Assembly (NCBI RefSeq): GCF_014205795.1
Contig: NZ_JACHCN010000002.1
Coordinates: 310,001 to 374,000 of the forward strand
Source: Rhodanobacter sp. MP7CTX1
Lineage (GTDB): Bacteria > Pseudomonadota > Gammaproteobacteria > Xanthomonadales > Rhodanobacteraceae
DNA: 64,000 bases
Direction of reading: 5' to 3'
The notes below the pieces were generated by a model, which was not told the origin of the DNA, did no database searches, and saw only the letters and a program-made list of their open reading frames with translations. The translations under genes were made by a program, and so were the position numbers. Positions within the stretch are counted from its first letter, which is position 1. Each line of letters starts with the position of its first letter. This document shows, piece after piece, positions 46,325 to 55,986 of this stretch.

Positions 46325-49186
46325 TCAGCCGGTGTTTTGCAAACCCTGTGATACGCCGTTGACGCAGGCGACCAGCGCCTGCAACAGCGCATCGTCTTTT
46401 CCATCGCCGTCACGCCAGCGCTGCAGCAGATCGACCTGCAGCAGGCTCATCGGATCGACGTAGGGGTTGCGCAGACGGATCGAGGCGGCGAGACGTGGAT
46501 CGCCCTGCAGCAGCGCGTCGCTGCCCTTGAGCTTGAGCAGCCAGCGCTGGGTGCGTTCAAACTCGCTGCGTATCAGGCCGAAGAATTCCTCATGCAGCGG
46601 GCCGGAAAGTTTCGAGAACGCCTCGGCGATATCCAGGTCGCACTTGGCCAGCACCATTTCCACGTCATCCAGCAGATTGCTGAAGAACGGCCAATCACGC
46701 GCCATCTCGGCCAGTCCAGCTTCGCCGAACTCGGCAACCCCCTGCTCCAGCGCCGTGCCCAATCCGTACCATCCGGTAATGATCGAACGGCACTGGGTCC
46801 ACGCGAACACCCATGGAATCGCCCGCAGATCCTGCACGCCGCGCATGCTGCGCCGGCTGGCCGGACGCGAGCCGAGCGTCATCCGCTCAATCACGTCGAT
46901 CGGCGTGGCGTGCCGGAAATAGTCGACGAAGTGTTCGCGCTCTACAAACGCGCGGTAGGCCTGCCGACTCTTCGTCGACAACTTGTCCATTTGTTCGCGC
47001 CAGCGCTCCTCGCGCGGTTCCGTCTCACGCGGACGCAATGAAGCGCGAAGTACGGCGCCGACGGTTTGCTCAAGATTGCGTAGCGCCAACGCACGGATAC
47101 CGTACTTGCGATGGATCACCTCGCCCTGCTCGGTCACCCGCAGCACGCCTGCGACGGCACCGCGTGGTGACGACATCAAGGCCGGCGTGATGCGCGCACC
47201 GCCGCGACTGGCCGAACCACCGCGGCCATGGAAGAACGCGAGCCGGATGCCGGCGGCATTCGCCACTTGCAGCAACTCCACTTGCGCGCGCTGCAGACCC
47301 CAGCGCGAGGCGAGTGTGCCGCCATCCTTGCCGCTGTCCGAATAGCCAAGCATCACCCACTGCTGATCGCCGCGTGCGGCCAGATGCTGACGATAGACCG
47401 GATCAGCGAGTAGCGCACGCAACGTGGCCGGCGCGTTCTTCAGGTCGTCAACCGTCTCGAACAGTGGAGCGATGTTGAGCGGGACAACGCCCACCGCATT
47501 GGCCTCCTCTCCCCCGTGGGGAGAGGATTGAGGTGAGGGGCGGGTGCTCGCCGAGCTGTCGATCGAAGCTCGCTCTGAAGTAGCTTTATCGCCAGCGCGC
47601 CCCCTCACCCCAGCCCTCTCCCCGAGGGGGAGAGGGGGCAAAGGCGACGTATCCGCAAAGCCGCCGTACCTTGCCAATGCCAGCACCGCCAGCACATCGG
47701 CCGCCGAGCGCGCCATGCTGATGATGTACAGACCAATCGCGCCCGAACCATAGCGGCCGTGCGCAACGTGCAGCGCGTCGAACACCGCGCGTGTGCTGAC
47801 GGCATTCGCATCCGAGCTGCCGCCAAACGCCTGCTCACCGCTGGCGTATGGCTGCAGTCGCCGGGCACGCTCATCCGCCGCATGCTCGTTCCACGCCGGA
47901 TCATCCAGCAGCGCGGCCAGTGCGTCGTCGTGAACGCGTGAATCCTGCCGCACGTCCAGCCGCGCCAGATGCAAGCCGAACGTGCGCACGCGTCGAATCA
48001 ACCGCTGCACCGCGTAGGCGCCGGCATGCAGACCGTGATGGTCAACCAGGCTTCGGGCAATCAGCTGCAGGTCATCCAGAAGTTCGGCAACAGACGTATA
48101 GCCTTCCACATGATTGTCGTCCTGGGTGGCTTCAAGCCGGCCGCCGATCAGGGTAAGCAGGCTGCGATAAGGCATGTCGGCGTGCCGCGGCCGCACTTTT
48201 TGCGCCGCCGCGGGAAAGCGCACGCGGTAGTCGTCCAGTCGCTGTTGCAGACGCGCGTCGACGGCGACGCGGCCTTCGGTCTGGCTGAGCAAGCGGGCGA
48301 GCGTTGCCACGTCGGCCACGTAGTGCTCGATCACATGGGCGCGCTGGGTGGCCAGACTGGCGGCGATGGTCTCGGCGCCGACGTTTGGATTGCCGTCCAT
48401 GTCGCCGCCCACCCAGGTCGCGAAGCCGAGCAGGCGCGGCAGCAAGACTGCCACGCCGTAGACCTCCTGCAAGGCCGAGGCGAGCGATTCATACAACGCA
48501 GGCACGATGCGGTAGATCGGATTGACCAGGTAGAAGCCGACGTGATGGTGTTCATCCTGCACCGTGGGTCGAACTGGCGAGGCCTCGGCGGTCTGCCAGC
48601 CCGAGGAAAGCGCCATGAAGATACGATCGTCATCCTCCTTGCGTTCCTGCGGCGTGCGGTTTTGATCGAATCCATCGACCAGCGATCGCACCACCGCCTG
48701 TTCTTTTTCCAGCAACGAACGGCGTACCGCCTCGGTCGGATGCGCGGTGAACACCGGCTCGATCCACAGCTGTTCCAGCCAGCCCAGCAACTCATCCGCG
48801 CCGACTCCCTGCGCTTTCAGTCGACCGAGTACGTCGACCAATGACTCCGGCTGCGGCGCACTGCCTTCGCGTTGATAATCGCGGCGGCGGCGAATGCGGT
48901 GCACCCGTTCGGCGGTATTCACGGCCTGGAAGTAGGTGGCGAATGCGCGCGCCAGTGCCTCGGCATCTCCGGCCTCGAGGCCGGCCAGCGAACCGGCCAG
49001 CTCGTCCACCGAGGCGCCTTCGCGACGCCGCCGGATCGCTGCGATACGCACTTGCTCGACCCGCCCGAAGAAAGCCTTGCCACCTTGTTCGGCCAGCATT
49101 CGTCCGACCATTGCGCCGAGTCGGCTGACATCCTCGCGCAGCGGGCCGTCATGCGGCAGGAATTCGGATTCGCGGCTTTCTTCCAC
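46325..49186 (-). CDS. ppc: Phosphoenolpyruvate carboxylase (with in-frame REP insertion)
   Basis: Carboxylates PEP to oxaloacetate, refilling the TCA cycle. 953 residues, against about 880-900 normally. Catalytic motifs are intact: [13 protein letters not shown] (His149), [39 protein letters not shown] and [13 protein letters not shown]; the C-terminus is QGLQNTG (the usual Asn-Thr-Gly end). The extra length is at residues ~511-562, a Pro/Ser/Arg-rich stretch encoded by a REP element at 47503-47640 between LARYGGF and [17 protein letters not shown]. The frame survives and all downstream motifs are present, so the enzyme is probably functional. Confidence 0.96.
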   Translation of the reverse strand: MEESRESEFLPHDGPLREDVSRLGAMVGRMLAEQGGKAFFGRVEQVRIAAIRRRREGASVDELAGSLAGLEAGDAEALARAFATYFQAVNTAERVHRIRRRRDYQREGSAPQPESLVDVLGRLKAQGVGADELLGWLEQLWIEPVFTAHPTEAVRRSLLEKEQAVVRSLVDGFDQNRTPQERKEDDDRIFMALSSGWQTAEASPVRPTVQDEHHHVGFYLVNPIYRIVPALYESLASALQEVYGVAVLLPRLLGFATWVGGDMDGNPNVGAETIAASLATQRAHVIEHYVADVATLARLLSQTEGRVAVDARLQQRLDDYRVRFPAAAQKVRPRHADMPYRSLLTLIGGRLEATQDDNHVEGYTSVAELLDDLQLIARSLVDHHGLHAGAYAVQRLIRRVRTFGLHLARLDVRQDSRVHDDALAALLDDPAWNEHAADERARRLQPYASGEQAFGGSSDANAVSTRAVFDALHVAHGRYGSGAIGLYIISMARSAADVLAVLALARYGGFADTSPLPPLPLGERAGVRGRAGDKATSERASIDSSASTRPSPQSSPHGGEEANAVGVVPLNIAPLFETVDDLKNAPATLRALLADPVYRQHLAARGDQQWVMLGYSDSGKDGGTLASRWGLQRAQVELLQVANAAGIRLAFFHGRGGSASRGGARITPALMSSPRGAVAGVLRVTEQGEVIHRKYGIRALALRNLEQTVGAVLRASLRPRETEPREERWREQMDKLSTKSRQAYRAFVEREHFVDYFRHATPIDVIERMTLGSRPASRRSMRGVQDLRAIPWVFAWTQCRSIITGWYGLGTALEQGVAEFGEAGLAEMARDWPFFSNLLDDVEMVLAKCDLDIAEAFSKLSGPLHEEFFGLIRSEFERTQRWLLKLKGSDALLQGDPRLAASIRLRNPYVDPMSLLQVDLLQRWRDGDGKDDALLQALVACVNGVSQGLQNTG
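47503..47640. repeat. REP/BIME element inserted in frame in ppc
   Basis: Two facing copies of a CCCTCACC...CCTCTCCCC-GGGGAGAGG repeat: arm one 47503-47541 and arm two 47599-47639, inverted relative to each other with about 57 bp between. Each arm has its own CTCTCCCC/GGGGAGAG palindrome. Such repeats are common between genes in Xanthomonadales and pseudomonads; here the whole unit is read through in frame. Confidence 0.9.
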
Positions 49187-49260
49187 GTGTGACTCCAGCG
49201 CAAGGTGAACGGCCAGACTACCGAATCAGAGCGCAGGAGGCATCCCCGCCCGACTGCCGC

Positions 49261-49266
49261 TATAAT
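49261..49266 (+). promoter_or_regulatory. -10 box of ahcY
   Basis: Perfect TATAAT, with transcription predicted from about 49273, just ahead of the SAH riboswitch. No good -35 is visible 16-18 bp upstream, so an activator or extended contacts may be needed. Confidence 0.6.
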
Positions 49267-49283
49267 TGGGGGCTTGTACTGCC

Positions 49284-49375
49284 CGCCGAGGGGCGCTGCG
49301 ACCGTTCGTGAATGCGGGTCCATCCGCAACAGCCTGCCTACCCCGCAGACTTTCACGAGACGGCCAGGCTCGGCG
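49284..49375 (+). ncRNA. SAH riboswitch upstream of ahcY
   Basis: The conserved elements of the S-adenosylhomocysteine riboswitch are in order: CCGAGGGGCGCTGCGACC (49286-49303), a variable hairpin, then CACG and GGCCAGGCTCGGC (49362-49374). GCCGAG (49285-49290) pairs with CTCGGC (49369-49374) as P1, and CGTGAA (49307-49312) pairs with TTCACG (49352-49357). SAH binding in this class turns expression on, fitting control of the enzyme that removes SAH. Confidence 0.93.
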
Positions 49376-49440
49376 CGGCACGTTCCACAACGGCGCCCGG
49401 TTGATTGACGCGAAGCGATTCGCACTAACCGGAGACATCC

Positions 49441-50883
<1,443 letters not shown>

Positions 50884-50910
50884 TCACCCGATCAGTCGTG
50901 CAGTAGTTCA

Positions 50911-50940
50911 GAAGGGCGCGCAAGCGCCCTTCTTCTTTTC
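50911..50940 (+). terminator. Rho-independent terminator after ahcY
   Basis: Nine-bp stem GAAGGGCGC (50911-50919) with GCGCCCTTC (50924-50932), tetraloop GCAA, followed by TTCTTTT. Confidence 0.93.
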
Positions 50941-50960
50941 TGATTTGCGCTACCCCCACT

Positions 50961-51011
50961 CCCTCCGTTGTATCCCTGTCCCGCCGTTGTATCCCAATCC
51001 CTCCGTTCGCC
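50961..51011. repeat. 19-bp tandem repeat (2.7 units) between ahcY and metF
   Basis: Units 50961-50979 and 50980-50998 share CC-(T/G)-CCGTTGTATCCC; a third, shorter copy (50999-51011) runs into the adjoining REP element. No gene covers it. Confidence 0.8.
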
Positions 51012-51084
51012 CTGAGCGTAGCGCAGCGAAGTCGAAGGGCAGCCCTTCGACTTCGGTCCTGCGGACCTACGCTCAGGGCGAACG
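51004..51084. repeat. REP-type long hairpin (TTCGCCCTGAGC family)
   Basis: Outer 18-bp arms (51004-51021 and 51067-51084; CGTTCGCCCTGAGCGTAG and complement) enclose an inner palindrome (CGAAGTCGAAGGGC with CCCTTCGACTTCG, 51027-51055). The TTCGCCCTGAGC...GTCGAAGGGC pattern is a widespread intergenic repeat in Xanthomonadales and neighbours. Confidence 0.88.
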
Positions 51085-51102
51085 GTTATGGATCTGATCT
51101 TC

Positions 51103-51137
51103 ATATATCGCTCCATCGCGAAATAGAGATATATACT
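51103..51137 (+). promoter_or_regulatory. Inverted repeat over the metF promoter
   Basis: ATATATCGCT (51103-51112) faces AGAGATATAT (51125-51134) with a 12-bp centre, matching at nine of ten positions. The right arm overlaps a -10 like TATACT (51132-51137). This is the arrangement expected of a repressor site; an ArsR-type methionine regulator is one possibility but no regulator gene is adjacent. Confidence 0.55.
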
Positions 51138-51167
51138 TGCCTGCACTGCTTATCTGGAACCTTTGCG

Positions 51168-51992
51168 ATGCCGTCAATCAGCTTCGAATTCTTTCCGCCC
51201 AAGACCGACGAGCAGCGGGCCCAGCTCGATCGTGCCGCCCAGCTGCTGAAGACGCATAAGCCGGAGTACGCGTCGGTCACGTTCGGTGCCGGTGGCTCAA
51301 CGCTCAGCTACACCGGCGATACGGTGGCCCGCCTGCATCGGCAACATGGCCTCAACGTGGCGCCGCATCTGTCCTGTGTGGGTGGCACCCGCGCCGAGCT
51401 GGGTGCGCTGCTGGACAGCTACCGGGAGGCCGGCTATCGACGCATCGTGGCGTTGCGCGGTGACCTGCCCTCGGGCATGGCCACGCCGGGTGATTTTCGC
51501 TACGCCGCCGAGCTGGTGAGCTTCATCCGCGAGCACAGCGGCGAGTACTTCCACATCGAAGTGGCGGCGTATCCGGAAATCCATCCGCAGGCAGACGATG
51601 CGTTGGCCGACCTGCACCATTTCAAGGCGAAGATCGATGCCGGCGCGAACGGCGCGATCACCCAGTATTTCTTCAATCCCGACGCCTATTTCCGTTTTGT
51701 CGATGACGTGCGCCGGCTGGGCGTGACCGTGCCGATCGTGCCGGGCATCATGCCGATCGCGAATTACAGCCAGCTGAAACGCTTTTCCGACATGTGCGGC
51801 GCAGAGATTCCGCGCTGGATCGCCAAGCGGATGCAGGCGCACGGCGACGATGCCGAGTCGGTCCGCGGGCTGGGCGCCGAGGTGGTGGCGCAATTGTGCC
51901 GTCGCCTGCTGCAGGGCGGCGCGCCGGGGCTGCACTTCTACACGCTCAATCGCGCCAAGGCGACCCAGTCGGTACTGGAGCAGCTGAGCTGA
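51168..51992 (+). CDS. metF: 5,10-methylenetetrahydrofolate reductase
   Basis: Flavoenzyme producing 5-methyl-THF for methionine synthesis. 274 residues. Start SISFEFFPPKTDEQRAQL, the folate/FAD pocket SVTFGAGGSTLSYTGDT, PHLSCVGGTRAEL, VALRGDLPSG, EVAAYPEIHPQ, and the substrate loop GANGAITQYFFNPDAYFRFVDD. The C-terminal LHFYTLNRAKATQSVLEQL is standard. The gene is preceded by a candidate operator and lies downstream of ahcY, but after its own promoter. Confidence 0.97.
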   Translation: MPSISFEFFPPKTDEQRAQLDRAAQLLKTHKPEYASVTFGAGGSTLSYTGDTVARLHRQHGLNVAPHLSCVGGTRAELGALLDSYREAGYRRIVALRGDLPSGMATPGDFRYAAELVSFIREHSGEYFHIEVAAYPEIHPQADDALADLHHFKAKIDAGANGAITQYFFNPDAYFRFVDDVRRLGVTVPIVPGIMPIANYSQLKRFSDMCGAEIPRWIAKRMQAHGDDAESVRGLGAEVVAQLCRRLLQGGAPGLHFYTLNRAKATQSVLEQLS

Positions 51993-52017
51993 CCCCGGGC
52001 GCAGGTATGCTGGTGTG

Positions 52018-52596
52018 ATGCGCCTGCTATCTGCCCTGCTGTGGTTCACTCTGCTCATCTGGGCTGCGCCTGCCGTGGCGCAGAACCCGATCCAGCATTG
52101 TGTCGGCGCCAATGGCAGTCCGGTATTCACCGACCAGCCCTGCACCGCACTTCAGGCCACCTCGGTCGATCCCGCGGCCAAGCCGAGTGAGAGCAGCCAC
52201 CCGCTCGAACCACCGCCGACGACCCTGTGCGCGGCGACGATAGACGCATTGCGGCAAAGCGTGATCGACGCGTTTGCCAACCACGACGCCAACCGGCTGG
52301 CCGGCCTGATGCTGTGGAACGGCTATGGGCACGGCGCCGCCGTCGCCGATATCCGCTCGCTGAGCGCACTGATGCAACGGCCGTTGCTGGATCTCAGCCC
52401 CTCGCGCGATTCGCCGCCAGCGGCGGATAGCAGCAGCGCCGATCCCTACGCCCCAACTACACCACCCGCCTCGCCGCCAGCCAGCGATCAGCTGGTGCTG
52501 CATACGGCCGGCACTGACGGCAGCGGCAGCCCACATGAGCTGCGTTTCGGCATCGTGCGGCATGCCGGTTGCCTGTGGTTGCGCAATACCGACTGA
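52018..52596 (+). CDS. Secreted protein with DUF4124-like N-terminus
   Basis: 192-residue predicted periplasmic protein of unknown function. Sec signal peptide (MRLLSALLWFTLLIWAAPAVAQ) followed by a DUF4124-like motif (CVGANGSPVFTDQPC) near residue 28, where two cysteines may pair. The middle is Pro/Ser/Ala-rich and low-complexity; the end returns to an ordered segment (HELRFGIVRHAGCLWLRNTD). GTG at 52015 is an alternative start one codon upstream. Situated 25 bp after metF, so possibly co-transcribed. Confidence 0.72.
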   Translation: MRLLSALLWFTLLIWAAPAVAQNPIQHCVGANGSPVFTDQPCTALQATSVDPAAKPSESSHPLEPPPTTLCAATIDALRQSVIDAFANHDANRLAGLMLWNGYGHGAAVADIRSLSALMQRPLLDLSPSRDSPPAADSSSADPYAPTTPPASPPASDQLVLHTAGTDGSGSPHELRFGIVRHAGCLWLRNTD

Positions 52597-52661
52597 CGAC
52601 GTCACGCCAGCCACACGACGCCCTAACAGCTATCATGAGCGGTCCCCATTGGAGAACCGTC

Positions 52662-53579
52662 ATGGCGCAGCAATACCCCGAGTGGATCTGGCAGAACGGC
52701 AGCATCAAGCCTTGGCAGGAAGCGACCACCCATGTCATGTCGCATGCGCTGCATTACGGCTCGTCGGTGTTCGAAGGTATCCGCAGCTATGCCACACCCG
52801 ACGGTGCGGCCATTTTTCGGCTTACCGACCACCTGCATCGGCTGTATCAGTCGGCGAAAATCTACGACATGGTGCTGCCGTATTCCGCCGATGAGCTCGC
52901 CGCGGCCTGCCGCGCGGTGATCAAGAAGAACGGCCTCGGTGCAGCGTACCTGCGCCCGGTCGCGTATCGCGGACTGGGTGGTTTCGGCCTGTCCGCCGAA
53001 ACGCCGATCGATATCGCGGTGGCCGCATGGCCGATGGGGCCGTACCTCGGTGCCGAGGCACTGGAAAACGGCATCGACGCGTGTGTCTCCAGCTGGCAGC
53101 GGTTCGCGCCGAACACGATTCCGGCAGGCGCCAAGGCCGGCGGCAACTACTTGTCCGGCCAGCTGATCGCGCGTGAAGCGCGCCGACTCGGCTTCGGCGA
53201 AGGCATCGCGCTGGCCTCCACCGGCCTGCTCAGCGAAGGCGCGGGCGAGAACCTGTTCCTGGTGTTCGACGGCGTATTGCATACCACCCCCGCCAGTGCC
53301 TCGATCCTCGCCGGCATCACGCGCGATACGTTGAAGACGCTGGCCCGCGAAGATGGCATCGAAGTGGTCGAACGCGATATTCCCCGCGAATACCTGTACC
53401 TCGCCGACGAGCTGCTGATGTGCGGTACGGCCGCCGAAATCACGCCGATCCGTTCGGTCGACGGCAAACAGGTCGGCGCAGGCAAGGCCGGCCAGGTCAC
53501 CCGCCGCCTGCAGGAGTTGTTCTTCGGCCTGTTCACCGGCAAGACCAACGATCAGTGGGGCTGGCTCGAAACGGTCTGA
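52662..53579 (+). CDS. ilvE: Branched-chain amino acid aminotransferase
   Basis: PLP enzyme for the last step of valine, leucine and isoleucine synthesis. 305 residues from the ATG at 52662, which has GGAG seven bases upstream; the reading frame is open further upstream but overlaps the preceding gene. Motifs: ALHYGSSVFEGIRSYATPDGAAIFRL, YLRPVAYRG, NTIPAGAKAGGNYLSGQLIAREA (the PLP-binding Lys lies in AKAGGNY) and the pyridine-contact ELLMCGTAAEITPIRSVDG. Confidence 0.96.
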   Translation: MAQQYPEWIWQNGSIKPWQEATTHVMSHALHYGSSVFEGIRSYATPDGAAIFRLTDHLHRLYQSAKIYDMVLPYSADELAAACRAVIKKNGLGAAYLRPVAYRGLGGFGLSAETPIDIAVAAWPMGPYLGAEALENGIDACVSSWQRFAPNTIPAGAKAGGNYLSGQLIAREARRLGFGEGIALASTGLLSEGAGENLFLVFDGVLHTTPASASILAGITRDTLKTLAREDGIEVVERDIPREYLYLADELLMCGTAAEITPIRSVDGKQVGAGKAGQVTRRLQELFFGLFTGKTNDQWGWLETV

Positions 53580-53583
53580 TTCG

Positions 53584-53675
53584 CGAGGGACGGGGGACGA
53601 GTAGCTGGTAGCGAGAGCGCCGTGTTCGGCCGCACAGAAGGCTTGTCGCAATCGCCCCCGCTACTCGTCCCTCGC
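53584..53675. repeat. Inverted repeat between convergent ilvE and sensor kinase
   Basis: GGGACGAGTAGC (53594-53605) faces its complement (53660-53671), and GCGAGGGA faces TCCCTCGC outside it. Between are 54 bp without a gene. A REP-type element that could also terminate both transcripts, though no T-run is present. Confidence 0.75.
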
Positions 53676-53681
53676 CCCTGC

Positions 53682-54962
53682 TTAACTAAACACGATGCTC
53701 GCGATCGCGCCGTTGGCATCGGCGCGCGGACGCATCGACACGTCCCAGCCATAGAGCTCGCATAGCCGGCGCACGATCGCCAGGCCCAGGCCCGCGCCGC
53801 TGCCGCCAGCACCTTCACCGCGCACGCCACGCTGGAACAATCGCTCGGCATCTTCCGGCTTGATGCCAGGGCCGGTGTCGATCACTTCGATGCGACCCTG
53901 CCCTACTTCGACCAGCACACTGCCTTCGAGCGTGTACTTGATCGCGTTGCCGATCAGGTTGGTCAGTGCCACCGACAATACTGAAGCCGGGGCGTTGACG
54001 TTGACCGCCTCGTTGACGACCAGGTCGATGGTCAGCGGCTTGCCGCGCATCTGCGGGCGCTGGCTTTCGATCACGTCGGCGGCGACCTTGCCGACCTCGG
54101 TGGTTTCGCCACGCGTCGGCCCGCGTCGCTCGGCACGCGACAGCAGCAACAAGGCTTCGATCAGTTCGGTCGCCTGGCGCGAAGCGCGCTCGATGCGTTT
54201 CAGGCGCTCGCTCAGTTTTTCCGTCAGGTCGGGCGAACCCTGCAGCAATTCCGTGGTGCTGGCGATCACCGCCAACGGCGTGCGCAATTCGTGGCTGACG
54301 TCGGAATTGAATTCGCGATCGCGCTCGACCATTTCGGTAAGCCGCTCCGAATATTCGTCCAGCGCATGGGCCAGCTCGCCCACTTCATCGTCAGCGAAAT
54401 GCGGCGCCAGCGGCTCGGCCTTGCCGTTCTTGCGAAAGTCGCGCAGACGGTTGGCCAGATCACTGACTGGCTTGAGCACCTTGCGTGAAAGCCAGACTCC
54501 AAGCGCCAACGAGAGCAGTCCAAACAGGAACACGGCGCCAATCACACTGATCAGCAACTGCTGCTTACCGAGGTCATCCCGGCTGACGTCGTATTTGACG
54601 AACGCGATCAGGCCGTACTTGCGGCTGACGGCGAGCTTGTAGTGCTTCTGTCCGCCGTCATCAGCCTCATAGAGGTCATGCACGCCGACGGGCAATTCCT
54701 GCCAGGAAAGAGGTGCCTTGTAGATCGTGCGATCGCTCCAGCCCCAACCCGTCATCAGCTTGGAATAGAACGGCTGACCCGGCGATTCGTGCATTTGCTG
54801 AACGTAGCTGTCCGCATCCTGCTGCAATGAGGACACCACCAGTTGATCTTCAACCTTGGCACGCTCATAAAGCGCGGCCACAGCAAACAACGCGCTGAGG
54901 CCAAAGCCGAACAGCGCGAAGGAGACGATCAATCGAAAGCGAAGCTTACGCCTGGACTGCAT
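53682..54962 (-). CDS. Two-component sensor histidine kinase
   Basis: Inner-membrane sensor of 426 residues. Two transmembrane segments (about 13-33 and 160-180) bracket a periplasmic domain of roughly 125 residues. HAMP linker, then HisKA with the phospho-acceptor His224 in DVSHELRTPLAVI, and HATPase_c with NLIGNAIKYT, DTGPGIKPEDAERLF and GAGLGLAIV. The signal is unknown. The ATG at 54962 overlaps the regulator gene by 17 bp; a TTG at 54986 is an alternative. Confidence 0.94.
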   Translation of the reverse strand: MQSRRKLRFRLIVSFALFGFGLSALFAVAALYERAKVEDQLVVSSLQQDADSYVQQMHESPGQPFYSKLMTGWGWSDRTIYKAPLSWQELPVGVHDLYEADDGGQKHYKLAVSRKYGLIAFVKYDVSRDDLGKQQLLISVIGAVFLFGLLSLALGVWLSRKVLKPVSDLANRLRDFRKNGKAEPLAPHFADDEVGELAHALDEYSERLTEMVERDREFNSDVSHELRTPLAVIASTTELLQGSPDLTEKLSERLKRIERASRQATELIEALLLLSRAERRGPTRGETTEVGKVAADVIESQRPQMRGKPLTIDLVVNEAVNVNAPASVLSVALTNLIGNAIKYTLEGSVLVEVGQGRIEVIDTGPGIKPEDAERLFQRGVRGEGAGGSGAGLGLAIVRRLCELYGWDVSMRPRADANGAIASIVFS

Positions 54963-55632
54963 CCGGCTCGACCATCCGATAGCCAATGCCGTGCCGCGTG
55001 TGGATCAGCGGCTTCTCGAACGGCTTGTCGATTGCCGCACGCAAACCGTGGATGTGCACGCGCAGCGAATCGCTGTCCGGCAGCTCTTCGCCCCATACAC
55101 GTTGTTCCAGATCCTGACGGGTGACTACCGACGGGCTCGCTTCCATTAGCGCCTGGAGCAATTTCAGTCCGATCGGATTCAACTGGATCGACTTGCCCTC
55201 GCGATTCACGGTCAGCGTGTCGAGGTTGAACGTGAGATCGGCCACTTTCAGCACGCGGCTCTGCGGACCCTTGCCACGGCGTGCCAGCACTTCCAGCCGC
55301 GCGGCGAGTTCCTGCAGCGCGAACGGCTTGGTCATGTAGTCGTCGGCGCCGGATTCGAAACCGGTCAACTTCTGCTCCAGCGCATCGCGCGCGGTGAGCA
55401 TCAGAATCGGCGTCTGCTTGTGCGCCTCGTGACGCAACTTGCGCGCCACTTCCAGACCGTCCATGCCGGGCAGGGTGAGGTCCAGCACAATCACGTCGAA
55501 ATCATGCACCACCGCCAGATGCAGGCCGGTGACGCCATCGCCCGCAAAATCGACCACGTTGCCGCGGTCTTCCAGATAATCGCCGATGTTGGTCGCGATA
55601 TCGCTGTTGTCTTCGATTACCAGAACGCGCAT
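54946..55632 (-). CDS. OmpR/PhoB-family response regulator
   Basis: 228 residues: receiver domain with phospho-acceptor Asp51 in VIVLDLTLPGMDG, acidic pair ED at residues 7-8, conserved Thr (MLTARDA) and Lys (TKPFAL), then a winged-helix trans_reg_C domain with LRVHIHGLRAAIDKPF and HTRHGIGYRM. It precedes its kinase in the same operon with a 17-bp overlap. Three tandem AACAAGCTT motifs just upstream may be part of its control. Confidence 0.95.
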   Translation of the reverse strand: MRVLVIEDNSDIATNIGDYLEDRGNVVDFAGDGVTGLHLAVVHDFDVIVLDLTLPGMDGLEVARKLRHEAHKQTPILMLTARDALEQKLTGFESGADDYMTKPFALQELAARLEVLARRGKGPQSRVLKVADLTFNLDTLTVNREGKSIQLNPIGLKLLQALMEASPSVVTRQDLEQRVWGEELPDSDSLRVHIHGLRAAIDKPFEKPLIHTRHGIGYRMVEPDAVQA

Positions 55633-55671
55633 GTGTCACTCCTGCGCAGCCGGACATGGAACGGCTGGGGT

Positions 55672-55701
55672 TACAAGCTTAACAAGCTTAACAAGCTTGT
55701 T
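55672..55701. repeat. Three tandem AACAAGCTT nonamers upstream of the response regulator
   Basis: Units at 55672-55680 (first base changed), 55681-55689 and 55690-55698; the last extends into AACAAGCTTGTT, a 12-bp palindrome. The array ends 40 bp before the regulator start on the minus strand, within the promoter zone. Confidence 0.7.
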
Positions 55702-55986
55702 GGGGGGAAGCGCGCCCGATCGCCGCGCGAAACTGAACACAACAATCACGCAGGCAAGAAAAAGGCCCAGATGCGCGACTCGCCGTCGCCACACCTGGAC
55801 CCAAGCTACAGCCCCGATACCATCATCTACCGTCGCTCGAACCTAGGCGGCTGGAGTGTCAGGCAGACAGACAGTGCATGCTTTATAGGGTGTCCCGGGT
55901 TACGGTGTGGTTAACCGATACCCGTGCCACCGTTAAGCAAGCTCCCGTGATCAGCAGCATGCCTCAACCTTATGCGCCGCAACTCA
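55702..55986. other. Non-coding region between the two-component system and the M56 gene
   Basis: About 285 bp with no supportable gene on either strand. It presumably carries the response-regulator promoter and the end of the M56 transcript. No hairpin followed by a T-run was seen. Confidence 0.5.
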
